DNA of 12,564 bases from Acidimicrobiales bacterium (GTDB taxonomy: Bacteria; Actinomycetota; Acidimicrobiia; Acidimicrobiales; Palsa-688). The stretch is from NCBI GenBank assembly GCA_019241495.1, contig JAFAWZ010000122.1:1-12564 (forward strand), given 5' to 3'. The notes below the pieces were generated by a model, which made no database searches, had not been told where the DNA came from, and worked only from the letters and a program-made list of their open reading frames with translations. A program made the translations under genes and the position numbers. This document shows positions 5,401 to 12,072 of this stretch, in pieces; positions within the stretch are counted from its first letter, which is position 1, and each line of letters starts with the position of its first letter.

Positions 5401-7560
5401 TTGACGACAACCGAAGATCCGGTCGTTTACGAGATCGTTCGGCATCGGCTGTTGATGTTGACCGAAGAGTGCGCCAGCACGGTGATGACCACGTCGGGCT
5501 CCCCGGTGGTCGTGTTCGGTCGAGACTTCAACTCGGCGGTGATGACCGCGACGGGTGAGTACGTGTTCTTCGGGCGGAACATCAAGATCCACGCCGGAGT
5601 GATGGACCTGGTCGTTAGCGACATCCTCGCTTCGGCGGAATCGGGGCTGGAGGTGCGCGACGGCGACATGTTCCTGTCGAACGACCCCTGGGTCGGCAGT
5701 GGCCACCAAAACGACGTGGTGGTCGTCTGTCCGGTCTTCGCGGACGGCCGGTTGCTGTTCTGGCTGGGGAACGCCCTCCACCACATGGACATCGGTGGAT
5801 CGGTCGTGGGCGGCCGCAGCTCCCGGACCAAGTCGGTGTTCGAGGAGCCGACCATATTCCCGCCGGTGCGCATCGTCGAAGGAGACCGGCTCCGCCCCGA
5901 CCTGGCCCGCTTGTTCGTTCGCCAGTCGAGGCTGCCCAGCTACGAAGCCCTCGATCTACGGGCCCAGGTGGCCGGCAACCTGGTGGCCAAGCGCCGCCTG
6001 CTCGAGATGCTGGGCGAGTTCGGCCCCGACGCGGTCTCGTCGATCGCCGAGACTCTGGTGGCCGAGGGCGGGCGGCGCTTCGAGCGGATCTTGCAGGGTC
6101 TTCCAGACGGCGAGTGGCACGACGAGGCCTACCTCGATGGCGTGGCCGATGGTGACGATCGCCTGTGCCGGGTGGCCATGCGTGTCGTGAAAGAGGGCGG
6201 GTCCATCGAGTTCGCCGACGACGGTTCCGATCCCCAGCTCGACTCACCCGTCAACTGCGCCTTCGGGGCGTGGCGGTCCGGGATCATCTGCGCGGTGATG
6301 AGCCAGTTCGGCACTGACGTGGCTCTGTCCCCGGGTGGCGCGCTTCGTCACATTCGCTTCACGCCCGAGCCCGGCACGCTGCTCAACGCCAACCACCCGG
6401 CTCCTGTGAACCGGGCGACCGGCCTGGGGGTGGGTCTCAGCGCCGGGATGGCCATGCGGCTGCTGGCCGAGGTGCTTTGTGGCAGCGCAACTCACCGGCC
6501 CAAGCTGGCCGCGGTGAGCGGAAGCGAGCCGTTGATCATCGCCGGGTTGACGGGTAGGGGACCGACCGGCTCGAAGTACTTCCGGGTCTTCACCGACCCT
6601 GTCGCCTGTGGGAGCGGAGCCTTCGGAGGTGGTGATGGGGACGCCACCGGAGGATCGACCATCAACCTGGGGGCGGTGATCCCGAACGTCGAAGAATACG
6701 AGGCCTTCGGCGGCTACCTGTACCTGTTCCGGCGGGAGGAGCCCGATACGGGTGGGGCGGGGGAGTGGCGGGGAGGGAACGCGCTCAGCTACGGCGTGGT
6801 CCCCTACCAGGTGGAGTCCTCGGTCGCCAACGTCACGGGTTGGGGGGTCGGTTTCCCCACCTTCGCCGGCAACTTCGGTGGCTACCCGGCGACCGCTCGG
6901 CGAGTGGAGCTGGTCCGGGGGTGTGACGTGTGGAGGTCGGTATCGGACGGTTGCTGGCCCGGCTCGGAAGAGGAGATCAAAGGTGACGCCACTCTGCTGC
7001 CCGGCCGGATGGAGACCATCGACCTCGGTGACTCCGACGCCCTGATCCTCGTCTCCGGCGGCGGCGGAGGAGTAGGAGATCCCCTCGATCGCCCGGCCGC
7101 GATGGTGGCCCAAGACGTGGTCGAAGGCGCTGTAAGCCACCGGGCCGCTTCGTTGCTCTACGGGGTCGTGGTGGACGATAGCGGGCAGGTAGACGGCGAA
7201 GCGACGCTCCTCAGGCAGAGGGAGATCAGGGCCCGGCGGGCCGGTCGCGAAGTCCCAGAGCAGCCCGCTGGCGCCTGGGAGGCGCCAGCGGGGCCAGCCC
7301 CGGTCATGGGGGCTCACCCGGCGATCCTGATGCACGAGGGTCGGCCCAGGTGTGCCCGGTGTGGCTTCATCGTCGGGGCCGCGGCGAGGTCCTACCTGAG
7401 CCTGGCGTCGGCCCGGTCCGTTCCGTTGCGCGACCGCATGGCCGTGAGCGGGATCGGCGACGAGCCCACGGGGTGGGGGGCGAGCCTCGTCGAGGTCTCC
7501 TGCCCGGGATGCGGGCACCTCTTCTCGACCAACGTTGCCATCGATAAGGCGGGCGCATGA
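5401..7560 (+). CDS. Hydantoinase B/oxoprolinase (HyuB) family subunit fused to a C-terminal zinc-ribbon-like domain
   Basis: A 719-residue HyuB-family subunit. These pair with HyuA-type ATPases in N-methylhydantoinases, 5-oxoprolinases and acetone/acetophenone carboxylases. Residues 5-615 form the standard domain: VVYEIVRHRL (8-17), SNDPWVGSGHQNDV (93-106), ALHHMDIGG (125-133), PDTGGAGEWRGG (447-458) and SGGGGGVGDPLDRP (from 552). His102, Asp105 and His127 have the H-x2-D-x21-H spacing I recall for the Mn site of the acetone carboxylase alpha subunit. A Pro/Ala/Gly linker (about 621-634) leads to an extra domain of about 85 residues with C651-x2-C654 and C701-x2-C704 (CARC, CPGC), a zinc-ribbon pattern resembling the separate gamma subunit of acetone carboxylases. 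Usual HyuB proteins stop near 520-600 residues. TTG start supported by AAGGGGG. The stop overlaps the HyuA ATG. Substrate unknown; carboxylation or lactam hydrolysis are both possible. Confidence 0.92.
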   Translation: MTTTEDPVVYEIVRHRLLMLTEECASTVMTTSGSPVVVFGRDFNSAVMTATGEYVFFGRNIKIHAGVMDLVVSDILASAESGLEVRDGDMFLSNDPWVGSGHQNDVVVVCPVFADGRLLFWLGNALHHMDIGGSVVGGRSSRTKSVFEEPTIFPPVRIVEGDRLRPDLARLFVRQSRLPSYEALDLRAQVAGNLVAKRRLLEMLGEFGPDAVSSIAETLVAEGGRRFERILQGLPDGEWHDEAYLDGVADGDDRLCRVAMRVVKEGGSIEFADDGSDPQLDSPVNCAFGAWRSGIICAVMSQFGTDVALSPGGALRHIRFTPEPGTLLNANHPAPVNRATGLGVGLSAGMAMRLLAEVLCGSATHRPKLAAVSGSEPLIIAGLTGRGPTGSKYFRVFTDPVACGSGAFGGGDGDATGGSTINLGAVIPNVEEYEAFGGYLYLFRREEPDTGGAGEWRGGNALSYGVVPYQVESSVANVTGWGVGFPTFAGNFGGYPATARRVELVRGCDVWRSVSDGCWPGSEEEIKGDATLLPGRMETIDLGDSDALILVSGGGGGVGDPLDRPAAMVAQDVVEGAVSHRAASLLYGVVVDDSGQVDGEATLLRQREIRARRAGREVPEQPAGAWEAPAGPAPVMGAHPAILMHEGRPRCARCGFIVGAAARSYLSLASARSVPLRDRMAVSGIGDEPTGWGASLVEVSCPGCGHLFSTNVAIDKAGA
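7264..7292. repeat. Perfect 13-bp inverted repeat inside the hyuB-type gene at the domain junction
   Basis: CCCGCTGGCGCCT (7264-7276) and AGGCGCCAGCGGG (7280-7292) are perfect reverse complements around a 3-base GGG loop. The hairpin is very GC-rich and encodes the PAGAWEAPAG linker between the HyuB body and the CxxC domain, in frame. Confidence 0.8.
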
Positions 7561-9668
7561 ACGGCTGCGGGATCGACATCGGAGGGACCTTCACCGACGC
7601 GGTGGTGACCTCACCGGAGGGGTGCTGGACCGGCAAAGCGGAGACCACCCCGGACCGACCTGCCGTCGGTGTCCTCGGGGCGCTCGAGGTGGTGGCAGCC
7701 AAGCGGGGCCTCTCGCGACAGGAGCTGATCAGCGACCTCGACCAGGTGGTCCTCGGATCGACCATCGGCACGAACGCGGTCGTGGAACGCAAGACCGAGA
7801 GGGCCGGCCTGCTCACCACGCACGGATTCGAGGACACCTTGTTCGTGATGCGAGGCGGGATGGGCCGCACGGCCGGCCACCGTTGGGACGAGCTCGGCGA
7901 TCCCTTCGCCCTGCGCAAGCCGCGCCCGTTGGTGGCCCGCCGGGACATACGAGGGATCAGCGAGAGGACCCTCCAAGACGGCACCATCCTGGTCTCGCCG
8001 ACACCAGCCGAGATCCTGGCGGCCACCGAGAGCCTCCTTTCCGGAGGGGTCAAGTGCCTGGCCGTCAGCTTCTTGTGGGCGTGCCGCAACCCGGCCAGCG
8101 AGCAGATGGCCAAGAAGGTCATCGCCGCCGAGTACCCCGACCTGTACGTGTCCTGCTCGAGCGACGTCTCCTCGCGGGTCGGAGAGTACGAACGGACGGT
8201 GGCCACGGTCATCAACGCCATGCTCGGGCCCACCAACGAGCGGCTGATCGCCACCCTGGAGGATTGCCTGAGAGCCGATGGCTTCGGGGGAACGCTGTTC
8301 TTTCTCACCTCTTCGGGGGGAGTGGTCGACTCGAAGGGCGCAAACGACACACCGGTAATGCTCGTGGGCTCCGGGCCGGCCGGCGGGGTCGCCGCGTCGG
8401 CTGCTCTGGCCGCGGAGCAGGACCATCCCAACGCCATCCTGTGCGACATGGGAGGCACCACCTTCGACGTCGGTCTGATATGGAAGCACAGCCCGCTGCG
8501 ACGCGCCGAGGACGTCATCGACGGGTACACGTTCTACCGCCCCAGCGTGGACGTCGTCTCGGTCGGGGCGGGCGGAGGCAGCATCGCTTGGGTGGATCTC
8601 GAGGGGGAGACCCCCAGGCTCCGGGTCGGTCCGCAGAGCGCGGGCGCTGTCCCCGGCCCGGCCTGTTACGGGCGGGGTGGCATGGACGCCACGGTAACGG
8701 ACGCCAATCTCGTTCTCGGCTACATCGCGGCGGTGGACTACTTCGGTCCGGGCCGGTCGCTCGACCCGGCGTGCGCGCACCGGGCCCTCGATGAGCTCGG
8801 TCGGCATTGGGGCTGGGACGCCGAGCAGACCGCGGCCAATGTGATCAGGGTCGTCAACGCCCAGATGGCCGACCTGATCCGCCAGATGACCGTCCAGCGA
8901 GGGTTCGATCCCGACGGGTTTCGCATGTATGCATTCGGTGGTGGTTCACCCCTTCACATCGGTGGGATCGCCAAGCAGCTCCACGGCCGCGAAGCCGTGA
9001 TCCCCGCGGACGGCGCCGCGTCGGTGTTCTCGGCGCTGGGCGCCGCGACGGCTGACATCGTCAGGGTGTTCTCGGCGACCGTCGGGGCGTCGACGCCGTG
9101 GAGCGTGGGCCAGATCGAACCGGTGATCGACGAGGTCCTGGGCCAGGCAGCCGAACTGGCCCGCCAGTTCGGCGCGCCGTCGCTCCAGGAGGTCGTGACC
9201 TTCACCGCCATGGTCGGCTACGGCGGCCAGGTGCACGCCCTGGAGCTGCCTTTGATGTGGTCGGTCTCGGGGGGCAACGACCGGGAGATCGAAGTCGACC
9301 TGGCCGAGCGGTTCTTCGAGTGGTATGACGAGCGGTTCGGCCAGGGTTTCTCGATGCGGGGCCGACGGGTGGAGCTGCGGGAGGTCCGTTGCATCCTCCG
9401 GATCGCGCGGGCTGTCACATCCGGGCCCCTGGCCCAGGTTCATGGAGCAGCGGACTCGGCCCAGGTCGGCGACCGCCGGGTGTGGTGGCCTGAGACGGCA
9501 GCCTGGATCGATACTCCGATCATGGAGGGTGAGCGCCTCGGGTCTGGTGAGACGGTCGCCGGACCGGCCATCGTGACGCTCGAGCGCTCCGCCGTGCTCG
9601 TGCATCCCGGCCAACAGCTCACCCATAGCAACGGCCGGGCCCTGATCCTACGGACGTCGGTTTCTTAG
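7557..9668 (+). CDS. Hydantoinase A/oxoprolinase (HyuA) family ATP-dependent subunit
   Basis: A 703-residue HyuA-family protein with an actin-like ATPase fold, the partner of the HyuB-type subunit just upstream. It binds and hydrolyses ATP, probably to phosphorylate the substrate. Motifs in order: GIDIGGTFTDAVV (5-17, phosphate-1 loop), LGSTIGTNAVVERKTERAGL (66-85), MLVGSGPAGGV (268-278), CDMGGTTFDVGL (296-307, phosphate-2), VDVVSVGAGGGSIAWVD (331-347), VGPQSAGAVPGPACYGRGG (357-375) and TDANLVLGY (381-389). FGGGSPLHIGGIAKQL and DGAASVFSALGAATADIV follow toward the C-terminal part, which ends in the usual GPAIV-type beta region. Length is normal for the family. The ATG shares ATGA with the hyuB stop, so translation is coupled. 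The order B then A is opposite to many hyuA-hyuB operons. It is the last gene before a terminator-like hairpin. Confidence 0.95.
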   Translation: MNGCGIDIGGTFTDAVVTSPEGCWTGKAETTPDRPAVGVLGALEVVAAKRGLSRQELISDLDQVVLGSTIGTNAVVERKTERAGLLTTHGFEDTLFVMRGGMGRTAGHRWDELGDPFALRKPRPLVARRDIRGISERTLQDGTILVSPTPAEILAATESLLSGGVKCLAVSFLWACRNPASEQMAKKVIAAEYPDLYVSCSSDVSSRVGEYERTVATVINAMLGPTNERLIATLEDCLRADGFGGTLFFLTSSGGVVDSKGANDTPVMLVGSGPAGGVAASAALAAEQDHPNAILCDMGGTTFDVGLIWKHSPLRRAEDVIDGYTFYRPSVDVVSVGAGGGSIAWVDLEGETPRLRVGPQSAGAVPGPACYGRGGMDATVTDANLVLGYIAAVDYFGPGRSLDPACAHRALDELGRHWGWDAEQTAANVIRVVNAQMADLIRQMTVQRGFDPDGFRMYAFGGGSPLHIGGIAKQLHGREAVIPADGAASVFSALGAATADIVRVFSATVGASTPWSVGQIEPVIDEVLGQAAELARQFGAPSLQEVVTFTAMVGYGGQVHALELPLMWSVSGGNDREIEVDLAERFFEWYDERFGQGFSMRGRRVELREVRCILRIARAVTSGPLAQVHGAADSAQVGDRRVWWPETAAWIDTPIMEGERLGSGETVAGPAIVTLERSAVLVHPGQQLTHSNGRALILRTSVS

Positions 9669-9682
9669 GCCCCGCCTTCGAT

Positions 9683-9752
9683 CTACTTGGACGGCCGCGC
9701 CAAGTTTTCTCTTTGGTGGTGCTCCCGTTTCGGCCTGCTGTCGTCCAAGTAG
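9683..9752. repeat. Long-range inverted repeat spanning the convergent intergenic gap
   Basis: CTACTTGGACG (9683-9693) is a perfect 11-base reverse complement of CGTCCAAGTAG (9742-9752), with a nested GGCCG/CGGCC pair (9693-9697 and 9731-9735). The left arm is also used by the short terminator hairpin, so the two structures exclude each other. No target-site duplication flanks it, so I do not call it a mobile element. Confidence 0.65.
9686..9713 (+). terminator. Intrinsic-terminator-like hairpin after the hyuA-type gene
   Basis: CTTGG (9686-9690) plus CG pairs with CG plus CCAAG (9700-9704), leaving a bulged A and a GCCG loop, followed at once by TTTTCTCTTT (9705-9714). It starts 17 bases past the stop. 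A weak stem but with a U-rich tail, fitting a terminator of the + strand operon. Confidence 0.5.
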
Positions 9753-9767
9753 TTCTGCGGCGGTCCC

Positions 9768-10709
9768 TTAGCGCCGGTCCTCCCCCGACCGGAGCGGGTC
9801 GAGCCCGAGGCGCGCCCCTCCGTCGGATACCGACTGCGACACCTGGGCCATCCCCAAAGGCAGCACCTTGCTCCGCAGCTGCCTCTCGAAGGCCGCCTGC
9901 ACATCCGCGAAGGTCCACTCGCCCCGCTCGACGACGGGAAGGAGTATGGAAGGGTGGGTGACCAGGCTGAGCGCCCGGCGATCTATGCGCACCACCTGGC
10001 CGTTGATGCCCTGGGCGGCGTCAGAGAGCAGGTAGGTGACTACCGGAGCGTTGTTGGCGGCTGAGCTCTCGTCGCGAGGCGGCGAGGGGGCCCGGTCGGG
10101 ACCGAGGTAGGCCGCGAACTCGTCGAGCATCCTCGTCGCCGCTGTCGGCGAGACGGCGTTGACCCGGATGCCCGTGTCGGCCAGCTCGATGGCCCACGTG
10201 TAGGTGAGCGAAGCAACCCCTCCCTTGCTCGCCGAGTACGCGGCAAGCAGTTTCCATCCGGCCTGGGAGCCCGACGTCACGTTGACGATGGAGCCATGTC
10301 CTTGCTGCAGCATTCGTTTGATGGCATGGGTGCCGCAGTACGCGGTGCCGAGCAGGTTGACCTCCACGACGCGACGGAACGTCTCCTCGTCGAGCTCCTC
10401 GGCCCGGCGAACCCGGATGATGCCGGCGTTGTTCACCAGCCCGTCGATAGCCCCGAACTCGTCCAAACAGCGTTCGATCAGATCGTGGGCGTCGGTCCAT
10501 ACGGAAACGTCGCCGTGATGGGCGATCGCCGTCGCACCGCTGGAGCGGATCTGGGCCGTGACCTCCTCGGCGACGTCGGCATCGACGTCGTTCACCACGA
10601 CCCGGGCCCCTTCGGAGGCGGCATGGCGGGCGTATGCCGCCCCGATACCCCGGCCTGCCCCGGTGACGACTACCGCCTTCCCCCGAAGAGCATCGACGCT
10701 GGTGCCCAC
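9768..10709 (-). CDS. SDR-family NAD(P)-dependent oxidoreductase with C-terminal extension
   Basis: A 313-residue short-chain dehydrogenase/reductase. It has the cofactor loop TGAGRGIGAA (16-25), the segment VVVNDVDADV (37-46) whose acidic residues after the second strand favour NAD over NADP, LVNNAG (91-96), and NVTSGSQAG (143-151) with Ser146 or Ser148. The catalytic YSASK is at Tyr158-Lys162, and IRVNAVSP (181-188) follows. Classical SDRs end near residue 250; this one continues with VVRIDRRALSLVTHPSILLP and EWTFADVQAAFE. That is the extension seen in SDRs related to the dehydrogenase part of peroxisomal multifunctional enzyme 2, which oxidise hydroxyacyl-type substrates. The GTG at 10709 is supported by AAAGGGGG six bases upstream; an ATG at 10760 is in frame but adds unlikely residues. 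It is convergent with hyuA and divergent from the ABM/SDR pair. Confidence 0.92.
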   Translation of the reverse strand: MGTSVDALRGKAVVVTGAGRGIGAAYARHAASEGARVVVNDVDADVAEEVTAQIRSSGATAIAHHGDVSVWTDAHDLIERCLDEFGAIDGLVNNAGIIRVRRAEELDEETFRRVVEVNLLGTAYCGTHAIKRMLQQGHGSIVNVTSGSQAGWKLLAAYSASKGGVASLTYTWAIELADTGIRVNAVSPTAATRMLDEFAAYLGPDRAPSPPRDESSAANNAPVVTYLLSDAAQGINGQVVRIDRRALSLVTHPSILLPVVERGEWTFADVQAAFERQLRSKVLPLGMAQVSQSVSDGGARLGLDPLRSGEDRR

Positions 10710-10715
10710 CTGGTA

Positions 10716-10723
10716 CCCCCTTT
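10716..10723 (-). promoter_or_regulatory. Ribosome binding site that fixes the GTG start of the extended SDR
   Basis: On the minus strand the bases are AAAGGGGG, six bases before the GTG at 10709. This favours the GTG over the in-frame ATG 51 bases further upstream. Confidence 0.65.
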
Positions 10724-10768
10724 CGCCAGCTGGCGCCGGTATGGCGGCCAAGTCGGGCAAATTCCGAC
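10724..10768. promoter_or_regulatory. Palindromes in a divergent promoter region, candidate operators
   Basis: Two elements lie between the divergent SDR and ABM genes. CGCCAGCTGGCG (10724-10735) is a perfect 12-base palindrome. GTCGG (10752-10756) and CCGAC (10764-10768) form an inverted repeat around GCAAATT, the only AT-rich patch here. The pair is enclosed by GGTAT (10738-10742) and ATACC (10770-10774). The layout fits a regulator site controlling both directions, but no regulator gene is in the window. Confidence 0.4.
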
Positions 10769-10812
10769 GATACCATCGACGATCACAGCTCCAAGAAGAG
10801 TGGGGGATTCAC

Positions 10813-11172
10813 ATGTTCGTTACCTTCAGCCGGGGGCATCTCGCCAGCGCCGATCGAGCCGCCTTCACCGATTCGGCCCGCCGCTCGGTGGCGGCGGCCA
10901 ACGATCAGCCTGGTTGTGTCATATACCGCCAGATGGTGGACCTCTTCGACCCGGAGACGGTCTATGTCATCGAGGCGTGGGAGTCCGAGGAGACCTTCCA
11001 GCGCCACGCCGGAGCCGACTACCACCACCGCCGGATCGAGGAGCTGGTCGGCCTCGACTTCCAGCCGCAGGAGTCCTACCGCTTCGGCGTCGCGGACTGG
11101 CGGCGTGGCCCGGGAGCCGATCTGCCGGCGCTGCTCGCCGGCCTCGCTGACTCAGGGATCACAGAGCCATGA
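10813..11172 (+). CDS. Antibiotic biosynthesis monooxygenase (ABM) domain protein
   Basis: A 119-residue protein with one ABM/dimeric alpha-beta barrel domain. The opening MFVTFSRGHLASADRAAFTD is followed by RRSVAAANDQPGCVIYRQ (about 23-40) and YVIEAWESEETFQRHAGADY (51-70). This is the usual pattern of beta strand, helix, GC-x-x-Y strand, then EAWxS(x)E-x-F-x-x-H. These small cytoplasmic proteins act as cofactor-free monooxygenases on quinol-like aromatics or as non-catalytic partners; the family call does not decide which. The tail after about residue 95 is longer than the minimal domain. GGGGGA (10802-10807) five bases before the ATG supports the start. The last four bases form ATGA with the start of the next SDR, so the two are co-translated. 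Confidence 0.85.
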   Translation: MFVTFSRGHLASADRAAFTDSARRSVAAANDQPGCVIYRQMVDLFDPETVYVIEAWESEETFQRHAGADYHHRRIEELVGLDFQPQESYRFGVADWRRGPGADLPALLAGLADSGITEP

Positions 11173-12044
11173 CCGCCACCAGTGGGCCTGATCAGGCGGG
11201 CCACCGGCTTGCCGGCCAGACAGTCGTCATCAGCGGAGCCAGCCGTGGCATTGGTGCCGACATGGCCCGTCTTTTTGCTGCAGAAGGGGCTTACGTCCTC
11301 TGCGCGGCCCGGACCATGCACCAAGGCGACCACAAGCTGGCCGGTTCGCTGGAGACCACCGTAGGTCTGATTCGCGAGGCGGGAGGCGTCGCGGCCGCCG
11401 TCGCGGCCGATCTCTCCCGGCCCGAGGACCGCGAGGCGATAGTAGCGGCCGCCCACAAGGAGTTCGGCCCTATCGATGTACTGGTCAACAACGCGCTGTT
11501 GGTCTACCGCTACCCGGTCCACGAGTACCCCCTGCAACGCTGGATGCGCTCGTGGGAAGTCAACTTCCAGGCGCCGTTTCATCTGAGCCAACTGGCCCTC
11601 GCCGACATGATCCCGCGGCGGAGCGGCCGGATCCTCAACATCTCGTCTGGCGCGGCGGCCGGACCGGGACGCGGCCCCTATCCCGGGGCGGAAGAGCTTC
11701 GCTTGGACATGACGTGTTACGGCGCGGAGAAGGCCGCGCTCGAACGGTTCACGCAGGGTCTGGCCCAGGAGGTCTACCAGTACGGCATCGCGGTGAACGC
11801 CCTGTCGCCCACCCAGATAGTCGCGACCGACGGGGTGTTGCTCCAAGGTTTTGCCCGCAGCCATGAGGAAGAACGCTTGGAGCCCCTCGAGCTCATGTCC
11901 AAGGCGTCCCTCCTGCTGGTGACCGAGCCCCTCGACGCGGTTACGGGTCGGGTCGCCTACAGCCAGCAGATACTGCACGAGTTCGGATGGCTGGACCGCG
12001 CCCCGCACCCGCGCGAGCGGGTGAGCGGCTTCAGCCTCATCTGA
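11169..12044 (+). CDS. SDR-family oxidoreductase
   Basis: A 291-residue short-chain dehydrogenase/reductase. Cofactor loop SGASRGIGAD is at 22-31, and VLCAART (43-49) follows the second strand; the Arg there and the lack of an acidic residue favour NADP. DVLVNNALLV (103-112) replaces the usual NNAG with NNAL. NISSGAAAG (157-165) holds Ser159/Ser160, and YGAEK has Tyr184-Lys188, followed by VNALSPTQ (209-216). About 24 residues separate the serine from the tyrosine instead of the usual 12-13; the insert GRGPYPGAEELRLDM would lie over the active site. The full catalytic set is present, so it is probably active. The start ATG overlaps the ABM stop (ATGA). The alcohol/ketone substrate is unknown. 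Confidence 0.92.
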   Translation: MTATSGPDQAGHRLAGQTVVISGASRGIGADMARLFAAEGAYVLCAARTMHQGDHKLAGSLETTVGLIREAGGVAAAVAADLSRPEDREAIVAAAHKEFGPIDVLVNNALLVYRYPVHEYPLQRWMRSWEVNFQAPFHLSQLALADMIPRRSGRILNISSGAAAGPGRGPYPGAEELRLDMTCYGAEKAALERFTQGLAQEVYQYGIAVNALSPTQIVATDGVLLQGFARSHEEERLEPLELMSKASLLLVTEPLDAVTGRVAYSQQILHEFGWLDRAPHPRERVSGFSLI

Positions 12045-12072
12045 GAAGCTTTCGCACTCGGGCGGCGGGCGC

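Noticed and set aside
6244..7518. Long open frame of 424 codons on the minus strand opposite hyuB
   Set aside because: It lies antisense to a gene with clear family motifs. Its translation is Arg/Gly/Pro/His-rich without recognisable domains, a typical shadow in GC-rich DNA.
7367..8807. Two long minus-strand open frames (about 390 codons each) opposite hyuA
   Set aside because: Both are low-complexity, Ser/Arg- or Gly/Arg-rich, and match no family I know, while the + strand carries every HyuA motif in one frame.
9683..9752. Small mobile element or MITE suggested by 11-base terminal inverted repeats
   Set aside because: The span is only 70 bases, there is no target-site duplication, and no other copy is in the window.
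11076..12008. 310-codon minus-strand open frame opposite the second SDR
   Set aside because: Antisense to an intact SDR and without recognisable motifs.
12028..12052. Hairpin GCTTCAG/CTGAGAAGC at the end of the second SDR followed by TTT
   Set aside because: The stem needs a two-base bulge and the U-run is only three bases, too weak to call a terminator.
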